The notes under the pieces: model-generated
Seen by the model: the letters and a program-made list of their open reading frames with translations, nothing else
The model's database searches: none
What the model was told of the DNA's origin: nothing
In this document: positions 1 to 9,635 of the stretch, one piece after another
How positions within the stretch are numbered: position 1 is the first letter of the stretch
How the letters are laid out: each line of letters opens with the position of its first letter
Assembly: GCF_021018895.1 (NCBI RefSeq)
Contig: NC_079373.1
Span: forward strand, 3,909,501 to 3,973,500
DNA from: Seriola aureovittata
Lineage: Eukaryota > Chordata > Actinopteri > Carangiformes > Carangidae
DNA length: 64,000 nucleotides
Direction of reading: 5' to 3'
Position numbers and translations under genes: made by a program

Positions 1-569
1 TTTATGCTATAGTTGTTTAAATGACTTATGGCTGTTTCTACAGACTCTATCATATTCTACAAGCTTTTTATTGGACAGGTTCTACAGTCAGTTCATTCAG
101 TAGGTTGTGTCAGAGTCATCAGGTTCTGTAAATGTGGAACAATGTGCTGACATGAAAAAATGTACTTATGAATACTTTTTTAAAATCAAGTACGCCAGTA
201 CTTGATTTTTTTCAAGTGAAAATCTGACTGAACAACCTTCACTAGTATTGGAATAATTTTTAACCAGGAGGATCTATACTTTGACTCAAGTTATGGAGCT
301 CTGTACTTTGTCCAGCTCTGATCACCTGTCACCTGTCACCCACAGAGAACCTTATGTCTCTGTCAGGAAATACAGTGGCAAGAAAAACTAAATGAACCAA
401 TCGAAATGACCTTCATTAATGTATAAATTTGTCTTAGAATATGGTCAGATCTTCATCCAAATTACAATTATGAACGAACACAATCTATTTTACTGGTAAC
501 ACACAAATCATTGTATTGTTATTGTCAATATTGAAAACATTCAGGCTAGAAAACCTATGTGAAGCCATC
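1..569. other. Intergenic, no gene seen
   Basis: AT-rich sequence with many stops in all frames. No splice-bounded exon, RNA gene or confident repeat boundary is visible. The last part may already belong to the Tc1-like element that becomes recognisable near 570. Confidence 0.5.
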
Positions 570-804
570 ACTAAGGCTACCTGGATTCAGGAGTTATCAA
601 ACCTGGAGTCCAGTCAATGAAACAAGATTGGAGGTGTGAGTTAGAGCTACTTTGATTTATAAAGAAAACATTTAAACAAAGACTTACGATCAAGAATTGT
701 TGAATTGCATAAATTTGATGGATTACAAAGTCATCTCAGAGTTTAGATATTGATTAGTCCACAGTCAGACAAACTGTCTGTAAATGGAGATGATTTAGTT
801 CTAC
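570..804 (+). mobile_element. Tc1-like transposon remnant, 5' part
   Basis: The stretch resembles the 5' half of common fish Tc1 elements. An untranslated leader is followed by a degraded helix-turn-helix region whose translation reads like a SRIVELHK... then VHQSTVRQTVYKW-type segment with frameshifts. The right part of the same element appears to resume near 1341, after an interruption. Terminal repeats are not clear, and no intact transposase remains. Similarity is judged from memory of the family, not from a search. Confidence 0.6.
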
Positions 805-1340
805 GTCAGATTCATGAACGTGTTCTTAAACTGCAGAATTGTGCACACCTGTGTTATCAGATTGATGAGATACCGTGATGGAAAGTTGAGAAAATGCCAA
901 AACGAAAATCTAGAGACAGAGCACCGGAATCAGAACTCAAAAGGAACTGTAGTAGTTCTGAAGTGGAGGTACTGCTGCAGGAGGTGAGCCGCAAACAAGC
1001 GGTTAAGTGTTAATGTAGCATTCATTTATTTTAAAAGACCATAATGTTTTGTAAAATAACAAGTTATTTTTTTAATACTATAAATGACAAAATGTTATTT
1101 ATTTAATATTATATAACTGTAGAACAGAAGATAATGCAATAAGCACTTATTTTACTCAAACAAGTGAGCACTCAAATGTGCGTAAGAGTGCTCTTTAGTG
1201 TGTGTAGATTCTGTTCTTACCTATACAAATCCCAAATAAGAAAACATTGGTGGATGTCAGAGTCTTTGTAAAAAAAAGTGTGTATGTGGGTTTTAACAAG
1301 AAATTTCTTCTTAAGAATGGTTGGTGAATGAGGCCCAATG
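805..1340. mobile_element. Harbinger-like non-autonomous element inserted in the Tc1 remnant
   Basis: This block separates the two halves of the Tc1-like remnant. Its right end (about 1311-1338) contains TTGGTGAATGAGGCCCAATG, which resembles ends of fish PIF/Harbinger elements. The left end (about 809-829, ATTCATGAACGTGTTCTTAA) is a weak inverted match to it. Inside, at 896-1011, a short frame starts MPKRKSRDRAPE and continues SSSEVEVLLQEVSRKQAV, resembling the start of the Myb/SANT-like protein these elements carry. That frame then stops, so only a fragment is present. Family assignment is moderate; exact ends are uncertain. Confidence 0.45.
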
Positions 1341-1735
1341 ACCGTAAACATGAAAATAAATCTACTACAGAATGACTTCAGGGAAAATCCACCTGTTGGA
1401 GTGGTCCAGTCAGAGTTCAGACCTTAATCCAGTAGAGATGCTGGAGAATGAGCTGAAGAGACGCTCACACCACACATCCTGAGAACATGTCTGAGCACAA
1501 TCAGTTCTGTAGGAAGACTGGTCCAAAACTCCTCCTGAACACTGAGCAGGTCTGATCAGCAGCTTGTTTGAGGTTATTGTTGCCAAAGGAGATTTGACCA
1601 GTTTTTAAATCCAAAGGTTCACTTACTTTTACTGTTTGTGTGATGTTAGAAGATCAGATCATATTTTATGACCAATCTATCCAGGTAATTCCAAAAGGTT
1701 CACAAACTTTTTCTTCTCAAAAACATTTTGCCTTT
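1341..1735 (+). mobile_element. Tc1-like transposon remnant, 3' part
   Basis: Translated with frameshifts, this gives the C-terminal end of a Tc1 transposase: a WS.QSPDLNPVE-like block near 1400-1432, then ELKR, HPENMSE and QFCK-like segments, then an AAKG-like end near 1585. After it comes the usual fish Tc1 tail ('aaatccaaaggttcacttacttt'). Stops and frameshifts make it non-functional. It looks like the continuation of the remnant ending near 804. Confidence 0.7.
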
Positions 1736-2248
1736 AAAGATTTAAGAAGTTGTCACTATCCTGTTTCACTGTAGCTGCCTTTGTTAGCTGGAATGGCCAC
1801 AACAATGAAAAATGACTAAAAGTCATTTGGGAGATGCAAACTAGACACATGGTATTTGAGGCCATTCACACCGTTTTCTGAATTCTAATTCTGTACTCAA
1901 AAATCAAACACCCAACACAAGAGCACCAACAGTATTGTCACAACAATAAATAATCAAGACAGATGAATAATTACTGCGAGGGGAATCAATTCCAATTCAA
2001 AGTTTCTGACGAGCTAATGGATGGAGCTGAGGTTGGGCCGTGGTGGTGATGTAAAGTGCTGCCAGCCAGCTGAGATGAAGGAAAAATCTCAATGCTGCTG
2101 CTATGATCCACTACGTTCTCTTTGTGATTGGAAATCTCATGATGTATGGAGGAGATGAGGTGAAGTATTGATTTTTTTACCTTGCACAATCAGCACTCTC
2201 TTTGCAGGTCCGGTTTTAATCATTCATTGCATGGGGTTTTGAATTAAT
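1736..2248. other. Intergenic, no gene seen
   Basis: Unremarkable AT-rich sequence between two transposon remnants. The short minus-strand frame near 1986-2189 has no recognisable motif and lies in no gene context. Confidence 0.5.
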
Positions 2249-2978
2249 GCCATTTTCAGTGGTGCATGAAGAACTCAGAACCTTTATTTAACAAATACCA
2301 GTGTAAAATGTACTTCATTACAAGTAAAAGTCCTGCATTTAAAACCTTTGTATTGTCACTAAAAGGTAAAAATAAAATAATTATCTGCTGAATGCATTTA
2401 AAATATTAAAAGTAAAAGCATTCATTCTGCAGAAATTGGCCCCTGCACCTACCTAACATTACTTTATATTGCACTGTTATATCGTTAATACTGATGCAAC
2501 AATGTGTAAGCAGCATTTTACTGTTGTAGCTGGTTAAGGTTGAGCCATTTTTAACTTCTTTATGGTTTAGTCAGTTGTACTGGCTAAAAGTACTAGTACT
2601 ACTGTTACAGAAATTTGTATTAATTTTTTGGAACATTCTCCTATCTTTCCTTTTTTATGAAATATTTGAGAGGTTTTATTTCTTAGATAACTCAAAGGTG
2701 ACATGGGGCTTCAACCAGATCCTTTTTGGTAAAGGGTCACCAGACAGATAGGTTGGGAACCACTGATTTCAATACAACAAAACAAAGACCTAAAAAGGAA
2801 CTTGTAACTCCAGCTGTAGTGGAGTAAAAAGCACGATATTTTTCCACCTGAAATATAATGGAGTAAAAGTATAAAGTAGCATAAAATGGAAATACTCAAA
2901 GTAAAAGCATCTCTGAATTGTACTTCAGTGCAGTGCTTGAATAAATGTACTTAGTTACGTTCCATCAGTGGCTATTTT
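2249..2978. mobile_element. Non-autonomous hAT-like element (MITE) with 8-bp target duplication
   Basis: The element runs from CAGTGGTGC at 2257 to CCATCAGTG ending at 2970. Its ends form an imperfect inverted repeat of about 35 bp, including a 'taactaagtacatttattca' type segment at the right end, which is typical of abundant teleost hAT MITEs. The flanks GCCATTTT (2249-2256) and GCTATTTT (2971-2978) are an 8-bp duplication with one mismatch, the length expected for hAT. It has no coding capacity. Internal sequence has repeated 'agtaaaagta' words common in this class. Confidence 0.65.
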
Positions 2979-3264
2979 TATAAATGAAAGAAAGAGAGCA
3001 AACTGGGAACAAAGTGCTGTAGAAAGAAGATTTAAAACTGAGTGATGACATGACTCAGACCAAAACATTAAATGAGACCTGTGTGTTTGTAACTGTGGCT
3101 GTTACTCATTCTCTATCTGGCTACGAGGATTGCACTGGACCACGTTGTCATATTTCTAACTTTGTTTGGCAGCTAAATATAATAAGATCTTCATTCCAAT
3201 GCATCCCAGATGGAGGAAATAGTCATTTGCATCTGTTATTGGCAAGACAAGATGAGACTGTGTC

Positions 3265-3278
3265 AAACTGCATGAGAA
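3265..3278. repeat. L1 target-site duplication, 5' copy
   Basis: AAACTGCATGAGAA immediately precedes the L1 leader and is repeated exactly after its poly(A) at 9636-9649. It starts with AAA, consistent with nicking of a TTT/GA-like site on the opposite strand by the L1 endonuclease. Confidence 0.9.
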
Positions 3279-3429
3279 GGTGGTTCCCGCTCCGCCCCCC
3301 TACCGGATGGCTGCTCGATAACTGAGCTCCCGTCCTCGTGGACTGAAAACACATATTTAACAACTAATTAACGGTGGTTTTTGAAAAAGAAGGAAGGTAA
3401 AGTGTGTCTTTTCCGACACAGCATTAAAA
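3279..3429 (+). promoter_or_regulatory. L1 5' UTR with GC box, probable internal promoter
   Basis: This short leader begins GGTGGTTCCCGCTCCGCCCCCC, containing a GC-box-like CCGCCCCCC at 3292-3300, and has no TATA box. L1 promoters are internal and lie in this position. At 151 bp it is far shorter than mammalian L1 leaders. The immediately preceding target duplication supports this as the true 5' end rather than a truncation. Promoter activity is inferred. Confidence 0.5.
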
Positions 3430-4383
3430 ATGAGCCAAGGAACCCGCCGCAAGACTGAGACTGCGAGCAGCACAGCGACCGCACTGGAAGCTAGCACTAC
3501 CGCAGCTAACGAGAAAACAGTTGCTGCTAGCATGATGGCTGAAGTTCTGGCAGAGATGAAAGGAATGAGAAAAGACATGACGGAGCGGTTGGACAAAATT
3601 GAAGACTCACTAAAAGGGGTGAAGGAGCAGATACGAGGCTGTGAAAGAAGACTGGACGAGGCCGAGCAAAGAGTGAGTAACACGGAGGATAACGGTGCAC
3701 GAGCAGACCGGCTGCTGACCTACATGATACGGAAACAACGTTGTTTGGAAGCTCACTGTGAGGACATTGAGAACCGTTCGAGGAGGTCAAATCTGCGGAT
3801 TTACGGAGTGAAAGAAGGCGCGGAGGGTGGTGAGAATATGCTCGATTTCACAGCAAGATTACTGAAAGTAGCTCTCAAACTACCCGACAACGATGACCTC
3901 GCCATCGAGCGCGCGCACAGGTCGCTCGCGGCCAAACCTATAAACACCAATATCTCCAGATCGATTGTGGTGAAATTTCTCCACTTCCAGACGAAGCAAC
4001 GGATCCTGTACAAAGGCTGGAACACAAAAGAGTTGCAGTTTGAAGGGAGCCGTATCACCTTGGATCATGACTACTCCACCGCACTGCAGCGTAGGCGCAA
4101 AGAATATGGAGAGATCAAACGCCAGCTGAAGGAGCGCAACATCAGGTTCAGGTCTTCTTATCCAGCGGTGCTGAGAGTCACTTTGGATGGCGGGGAAAAG
4201 AGCTTCAACTCTGCGTGGGAGGCGGCGGACCAATTGAAACATCTGGGCATCACTGCAAAACTGTCGGAGGCCGAACTTATGGAGAAAGAGTTGCACCGGC
4301 GGGGGTGGACGGCTCCGCTCCGTCCCGGGGGGGAGCGGCTCACACGCGCATTGGTGAGAGATATTGAATCGCTCTCTAATTGA
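3430..4383 (+). CDS. L1 ORF1 protein (RNA-binding chaperone of the retrotransposon)
   Basis: A 317-residue basic protein starting at the first ATG after the leader. Residues 1-35 are a Ser/Thr/Ala-rich tail. Residues about 40-118 form a heptad-rich coiled coil (KGMRKDMTERLDKIEDSL...), expected to trimerise. Residue 121 onward starts the RNA-recognition domain with NLRIYGV at 121-127. Residues about 215-290 are a C-terminal domain with RRRKEYGEIKRQLKERNI and SYPAVLRV, matching the Transposase_22/L1 ORF1p pattern. In the L1 family this protein coats element RNA in cytoplasmic particles and acts as a nucleic-acid chaperone. There is no frameshift or stop. Its codons are more GC-rich than the AT-rich flanks. 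Confidence 0.9.
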   Translation: MSQGTRRKTETASSTATALEASTTAANEKTVAASMMAEVLAEMKGMRKDMTERLDKIEDSLKGVKEQIRGCERRLDEAEQRVSNTEDNGARADRLLTYMIRKQRCLEAHCEDIENRSRRSNLRIYGVKEGAEGGENMLDFTARLLKVALKLPDNDDLAIERAHRSLAAKPINTNISRSIVVKFLHFQTKQRILYKGWNTKELQFEGSRITLDHDYSTALQRRRKEYGEIKRQLKERNIRFRSSYPAVLRVTLDGGEKSFNSAWEAADQLKHLGITAKLSEAELMEKELHRRGWTAPLRPGGERLTRALVRDIESLSN

Positions 4384-5439
4384 TTAACTGTAGCTGAGGT
4401 GCGGAAATGAGAAGAGCATCCGACATAAAGTTAGTTCATGCACAACGGGTAAGTGGGGGCGTGGATCCTGTGACAGTTGGACTGTTTTACACTTTTTTTC
4501 GGGGGGGGGGGGGGGGGGGTCACCGATGTTTCACTGTTTTTTAGACAATATTACCAGAACACGTATAACGGATACGGAGTAGTGATGCCATAATCGGCCA
4601 CGGACAGTTGGGAAAGCGCAAGGCATGAACAGTATTGTTACTAACCGCCCTCTATTTGAAGTTTACCTAAAGAACAGAGTGTAGTGGTGAAAGGAGCTGT
4701 GCATTGGCTTTGGCGTTTCCAATTTATCATTTAAAGAAGTAGAAACTACGTGGATACGTTTTTCCATTAATGCATAGTTCTCAATCTATACCAGACGCTG
4801 TATCCCTTTCAGTCTGGCGTTAATACTGCTGTGTACGGTGGGCCACCCACCCCCCCATCCTATTATTATTAATACTGTTGTTTTAAATGGGACCTACTCC
4901 CCCCATCTATTTTTATGGTCTGATGCCTTCTAAATCAGGGCTCTTACTGAAACCACCAAAGCATTTGGTAATGAAAGACTGTGTGGTCCGAGGGGGGGAC
5001 ATCCAGGGGGAAACGAACGCAAGGAATTCTTATCAACATCTTAAGAATCTTGTGTTACTGTCTTAACAACAGACAGTTTTAGGCCCAGACATCCAGATGT
5101 TCTGGACACTCCTTTTTTCTGTCGCCACCCTGAATTTCGGTACGATGGATAACAGGCCATGTGTAGTGACTTTGGGTGGCGAGCAGAGTAGGTTCACTGG
5201 ACAGTGGACCACTACGTTGGAAGTCATTGTATTCCTTTTCGTAGTTATGTATATAGTTTTGTTCTTTTATTGTTGTTACTTGTTTGATACACTCCATGGG
5301 ACAAGATGTTTACTATTGGCAGCTGTGGTGCCCCCAGTCATAATGCTCTGTCGTAAAGACCGTGCAAGACACATTATATACCCAGGCCTGCAGATAGCAG
5401 TAAAGCCCCATGGCTGGGCATTGACACCAGCAGTCCAAG
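4384..5439 (+). other. Long L1 inter-ORF region with G19 tract
   Basis: The spacer between ORF1 and ORF2 is 1,056 bp, far longer than the roughly 60 bp known for human L1. It contains an uninterrupted run of 19 G at 4501-4519, preceded by a T-run. Its second half contains a hydrophobic open frame (5097-5453). Possible roles are an internal ribosome entry or reinitiation region for ORF2, or an extra gene; the sequence alone does not decide. Confidence 0.7.
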
Positions 5440-5453
5440 ATGTTAGGCTATAG
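5097..5453 (+). CDS. Putative small membrane-type ORF between L1 ORF1 and ORF2
   Basis: A 118-residue open frame starts MFWTLLFSV and contains a strongly hydrophobic stretch at about residues 41-63 (TLEVIVFLFVVMYIVLFFYCCYLF region), long enough to cross a membrane. A second apolar patch (CLLLAAVVPPVIMLC) follows at about residues 71-85. The stop TAG at 5451-5453 lies 14 bases inside ORF2, whose ATG is at 5440, in the +1 frame. The overlap resembles termination-reinitiation pairs. I recognise no family. The frame is open back only to a TAA at 5064. It may be a chance frame: a run of this length is uncommon but possible in 1 kb. Conservation in other copies would decide. Confidence 0.35.
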   Translation: MFWTLLFSVATLNFGTMDNRPCVVTLGGEQSRFTGQWTTTLEVIVFLFVVMYIVLFFYCCYLFDTLHGTRCLLLAAVVPPVIMLCRKDRARHIIYPGLQIAVKPHGWALTPAVQDVRL

Positions 5454-8400
5454 GGTAGTCACATATAATGTGAAGGGTTTGCACAGCCCCCAAAAAAGAA
5501 GGAAAATATTAGATCAGCTTAAACAGATGAATTGTAGTATTGCTTACCTTCAAGAAACGCACTTGTCGGATGCCGAACATGAGAAAATGAATAAATCTTG
5601 GGCCTCACAGGTTTACTACTCCTCTCATAAATCTGGTCGCAGAAGGGGTGTAGCAATCTTGATACATCGATCAATACAATTCTGTTTTGACTCTTCATTT
5701 AAGGACAAAGAGGGACGTTATGTTTTGATTAATGGTACAATAAACGGAGTCTGGGTGTCAATGTTAAATGTATATGCCCCAAATGACAATAGCCCACAAT
5801 TTATGAAAAGCATATTTAATTTAGTACTAGACAAAGCGCAGGGCATGTTACTAATAGCTGGAGATTTCAACTGTGTGCTAAATCCATTTCTAGATAAAAG
5901 CACAAATTCAAACATTCAACCAACAACAATGAGTAGAGCCCTTAAAAACTGTTGTGAAGAGTTTGGCTTTCTAGATGTCTGGAGATATAAACACCCGGGA
6001 GATCGAGATTATACATTCTTTTCCCACCCTCACTCCACATATTCCAGGATTGATTACTTTTTTGTGCCGAGTAATGAATCATTTAGGGCAATAGATTGTC
6101 AAATTCACAATATAACCCTGTCTGATCACGCACCAGTATCAATGGTTTGGGACGTGGGGAGGGTGACCACTTCTGGTAGATGGAGACTAAATACTTCCCT
6201 GTTAGGGATGCCTGCATTCCAGGCCACGATAAGGGACGAATTTATCTCATATTTGGAAATTAATGATAAGGAAGATGTGTCCCCAATAATACTCTGGGAA
6301 GCGGCTAAGGCGGTGTTACGGGGAAAGATAATTCAATTAGCTTCAACTTTTAAAAAGGTTAGGACAGCTAAACGTCAGGAACTGGAAAAGAAGGTAGGTG
6401 ACCTTGAAAAACAACATAAAAAAAATACAACTTCTGAGAATTTGAATAAATTGAAAAAGGCCAAACAGGAACTTGATGACCTCCTGACGGAAAAAATTGA
6501 AAGAAACTTAAGGTTCTTGAAACAAAAATACTATGAGCATGGGAGCAGAGCCAGTCGCCTACTAGCATCTCAGTTGAGAAAACAATGTAGCCTTACAACA
6601 GTTCACAAAATTAAAAGTAACAAATCAGACAAACCATTCCTATATAAACCAAATGAAATTTCAGAAGCATTTGCTGCATTCTACAAAGACTTATACTCGG
6701 ACAAAGACAGAGTAAGTGACCCAGCAGTATTTGACAATTACTTAAAATCCATTAAACTACCTACAATAGATCCTACCTCAGCTAAGTTCATTGACAGACC
6801 GATAACTAAAGAGGAAATTGAGAAGGCGATTAAAAATCTTAAAAACAACAAAAGTCCTGGTACAGATGGATTCACCAATGAATTTTATAAGAACTACATA
6901 GACCTCATCAGCCCAATCTTGGAGAGAGCGTACTCCGATGCTCTTGAGAAAGGAGAGCTGCCGTCGGCCTGGAGGGAGGCGATCATCTCCGTTATACCCA
7001 AAGAACATAAAGACCCCACAGACTGCGCCTCCTACAGGCCGATTGCGCTCTTAAATACAGACTGCAAATTGCTGACGTCTATACTGGCTAAGCGAGTCGA
7101 ATCGGTCATCACCACTGTAATACACCCGGACCAGACGGGCTTTATAGCCGGCCGGTACTTGCCAGATAACGTTCGCCGACTACTTAATGTTATGGAGCAT
7201 AGTAATAACTATCCATTCCCCTGCATGGCATTGGCGGTCGACGCTGAAAAGGCATTTGACCGCGTATCCTGGCCGTTTTTGCTTAAAACCTTGGACAGAT
7301 TCGGATTTGGCCCAAACTTTAATAGATGGATCCAGCTGTTATATGCTGCCCCCCGGAGTATGGTCAGAGTCAATGGACATATATCCCAATCTTTTGATTT
7401 AGGTAGAGGGACACGCCAGGGGTGTCCGCTATCGCCACTCCTTTTTGCGTTAAGCATTGAACCACTGGCACAGATGATACGAGAGGACGTAAATATTAAT
7501 GGAATAGAAATTGGCGACAAAATTCACAAGATCTCGCTATATGCGGATGACATTTTAGTTTATTTATCAGAGCCCCTAAATTCAGTTCCAAAGCTGATGG
7601 ACTGCTTTGCCAAATTTGGAGCCCTCTCAGGATATAAAGTCAATGTTAATAAAACCGAAGCCTTGGCCCTGAACTCGCTTGTCACACACCAGATGAAAGC
7701 AGCATTTTCATTCAAATGGCCAAAGGATGGTATTTCCTATCTGGGAACCACTATAACACAAAACTTGGATAAGTTATATAGGGCAAACTACAATAAATTA
7801 ATTGACAAGATATCCGTTGATCTTAACAGATGGGCTGTGCTGCCCCTCACTATCTCAGGCAGAATAGAGAGTATTAGGATGAATGTGCTTCCTAGGTTGT
7901 TGTTTCTTTTTCAGACGCTGCCCCTCGCACCACCAAAAAACATGTTCACAATTTTAGACCGCCTCATCTCCAGATTTATCTGGCAGGGAAGGCGCCCTCG
8001 GGCAAGATACAAAACTCTGCAGTTATCTAAACAACATGGAGGGTGGGGACTCCCTCACCTTAGACATTATTGGTTGGCCTGCCAGCTAAGGGCTTTGATA
8101 ATTTGGATTTCAGATAAGACGGACACAAGGTGGTTGGAAATTGAGAAGTCACTCTGCACTCTAACACCTTTATCTAAGGTTCCATTCACTGAAAATAAAT
8201 CCCTAGAAGAGACTCTGGGTAGATGGTCAAAAACTACTCTGGCAGCATGGAGAGAGGTGCAGAAGAATTTTGGCCTCCCTTGTGATATGTCAGTCTTGTC
8301 GGGTGTGGCTCATTTAAAGGGTTTTATACCTCTAAAATTAGATGCAGGATACAAAAGATGGGGACATCTAAACCTTAACTACATCCACCAACTCATTGAG

Positions 8401-9225
8401 GATCAGGAATTGAAGACATTTGAACAGTTGATGAATGAATTCGGCCTGCCAAGATCGGATTTCTATAGGTATCTTCAGATAAGAAGTTATTTGTTTAAGC
8501 ACCCAGACTGGAACCGCATAAAAAAATCGGACTCACCTATTGAGCAATACCTGACAAAAATTCAAAATGGAAAGTACATAGGGAGACCAATATCTAATTT
8601 ATACCGAATACTATCTGCCATGAAACAAGAAAACACCCTACACATCAAACAAAAATGGGAAGCAGAGCTCGAAACAGAAATAAGGGAGGAGGTTTGGGAT
8701 AATATTGCATCAGAAATGCACAAAGTCACTAACGCAAACCTATGGAGAGAGTTCCAGTGGAAAATAGTCCATAGATTTTTCAGAAGCCCTCGAATCTTGG
8801 CCAAAATAGACCCCAATCGAACAAGTGAATGTTGGAGAGAGTGTGGGGAGGTGTCTGCAGACCACACACATATATTTTGGAAATGCCCCCTATTGGACAA
8901 CTTTTGGTGTGAGATATTAGACCTATTGGACAAAGTATTTGTTTTTTCTCTACCCAGGGACCCACTACTGACCATCCTTGGGGTCATCCCTGAAGCAGGG
9001 TTGAGTAGGAAAAAGATATACCTGCTGCATATATTGTTTGCAGCAGCCAAGAAGGCAATAACCCTGAACTGGCTTAAAAAAGACCCTCCAACATTACTCA
9101 CATTTCAGACAGTAGTTAAAAGAATTTTTATAATGGAAAAGATAACATATATGTTGAGATTACAAAATGCACAATTTACAGACCGATGGGCGCCTTGGTT
9201 GGAAGTGGTGGGGGACGATTGGTGA
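5440..9225 (+). CDS. L1 ORF2 protein: endonuclease and reverse transcriptase
   Basis: A 1,261-residue intact polyprotein. Residues about 5-235 are an APE-type endonuclease with TYNVKGL near the start, LQETHL, AGDFNC (about 140-145), SRIDYFF, and the catalytic SDHAP at 228-232. A Lys/Glu-rich linker follows. Residues about 460-740 are the reverse transcriptase with SPGTDGF, YRPIALLNTD, QTGFIAGR, the Asp motif DAEKAFDRV, RQGCPLSPLLFAL and YADD at 701-704. Near residues 1131-1149 is a Cys/His motif (CWRECGE...HIFWKC) like that of mammalian L1 ORF2. In the family it nicks target DNA and copies element RNA from the nick. All catalytic residues I can check are present, so the copy may be competent. 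Start: the ATG at 5440 precedes the endonuclease by only a few residues. Confidence 0.95.
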   Translation: MLGYRVVTYNVKGLHSPQKRRKILDQLKQMNCSIAYLQETHLSDAEHEKMNKSWASQVYYSSHKSGRRRGVAILIHRSIQFCFDSSFKDKEGRYVLINGTINGVWVSMLNVYAPNDNSPQFMKSIFNLVLDKAQGMLLIAGDFNCVLNPFLDKSTNSNIQPTTMSRALKNCCEEFGFLDVWRYKHPGDRDYTFFSHPHSTYSRIDYFFVPSNESFRAIDCQIHNITLSDHAPVSMVWDVGRVTTSGRWRLNTSLLGMPAFQATIRDEFISYLEINDKEDVSPIILWEAAKAVLRGKIIQLASTFKKVRTAKRQELEKKVGDLEKQHKKNTTSENLNKLKKAKQELDDLLTEKIERNLRFLKQKYYEHGSRASRLLASQLRKQCSLTTVHKIKSNKSDKPFLYKPNEISEAFAAFYKDLYSDKDRVSDPAVFDNYLKSIKLPTIDPTSAKFIDRPITKEEIEKAIKNLKNNKSPGTDGFTNEFYKNYIDLISPILERAYSDALEKGELPSAWREAIISVIPKEHKDPTDCASYRPIALLNTDCKLLTSILAKRVESVITTVIHPDQTGFIAGRYLPDNVRRLLNVMEHSNNYPFPCMALAVDAEKAFDRVSWPFLLKTLDRFGFGPNFNRWIQLLYAAPRSMVRVNGHISQSFDLGRGTRQGCPLSPLLFALSIEPLAQMIREDVNINGIEIGDKIHKISLYADDILVYLSEPLNSVPKLMDCFAKFGALSGYKVNVNKTEALALNSLVTHQMKAAFSFKWPKDGISYLGTTITQNLDKLYRANYNKLIDKISVDLNRWAVLPLTISGRIESIRMNVLPRLLFLFQTLPLAPPKNMFTILDRLISRFIWQGRRPRARYKTLQLSKQHGGWGLPHLRHYWLACQLRALIIWISDKTDTRWLEIEKSLCTLTPLSKVPFTENKSLEETLGRWSKTTLAAWREVQKNFGLPCDMSVLSGVAHLKGFIPLKLDAGYKRWGHLNLNYIHQLIEDQELKTFEQLMNEFGLPRSDFYRYLQIRSYLFKHPDWNRIKKSDSPIEQYLTKIQNGKYIGRPISNLYRILSAMKQENTLHIKQKWEAELETEIREEVWDNIASEMHKVTNANLWREFQWKIVHRFFRSPRILAKIDPNRTSECWRECGEVSADHTHIFWKCPLLDNFWCEILDLLDKVFVFSLPRDPLLTILGVIPEAGLSRKKIYLLHILFAAAKKAITLNWLKKDPPTLLTFQTVVKRIFIMEKITYMLRLQNAQFTDRWAPWLEVVGDDW

Positions 9226-9635
9226 TGAGCAAGTGTGGGGGAAAAAAAGAAAAGGAAAAACCTATATCTTATCAATTTGCATGTCAGGTGATTCGCTGGA
9301 GATTAGATGGGAATCCGCGGCTGCTGTTGTCCTATGTTAACTTTGGTGTGTATACTATCTTTTATAGCCCGTCGGGCTTGTTCACTTAATTGTGGTCTTT
9401 TTGTTTGTTTTTTGTTTGTCTTTTATTGGGTAACCAAACAGATTCTAAACACGAACTGGCTGTTTGTAGAAAAGAATGGCTTATTTTACATCTTGTTGTT
9501 TTTATTCACTACTGCTATTGTTTCCTTTTCTTTTTTAAAAGCAAAATATAAAAGGGAAAAAGAGATTGTGTAACATCTGAAATGTGTGATATGTATGAAA
9601 ATGTTGCTCAATAAACATAAAGTTGAAAAAAAAAA
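9226..9635 (+). other. L1 3' UTR, poly(A) signal and tail
   Basis: About 0.4 kb after the ORF2 stop, T-rich and without coding signal. AATAAA at 9610-9615 is followed within 16 bases by the A tract beginning at 9626, then the target duplication. The tail is short (10-13 A), possibly shortened since insertion. Confidence 0.85.

Larger units (their letters stand above)
3279..9635 (+). mobile_element. Full-length L1-clade LINE retrotransposon, apparently intact
   Basis: A complete non-LTR retrotransposon of about 6.36 kb. It has a 151-bp leader, ORF1 (3430-4383), a 1.06-kb inter-ORF region, ORF2 (5440-9225), a 3' UTR of about 0.4 kb with AATAAA, and a poly(A) tail. It is bounded by a perfect 14-bp target duplication. 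ORF1 has the coiled-coil plus RNA-binding layout of L1 ORF1p rather than the zinc-knuckle type, and ORF2 has an APE endonuclease, a YADD reverse transcriptase and a C-terminal Cys/His motif, which together fit the vertebrate L1 clade (fish Swimmer/L1-like). Both main frames are uninterrupted, so the insertion is recent. It lies upstream of the putative mgat4c promoter in the same orientation. Confidence 0.93.

Noticed and set aside
3880..4296. 138-codon minus-strand frame inside L1 ORF1
   Set aside because: Shadow of the GC-richer ORF1; antisense frames of this kind arise from codon bias.
8562..9101. 179-codon minus-strand frame inside L1 ORF2
   Set aside because: Shadow of ORF2 on the opposite strand; no recognisable domain.
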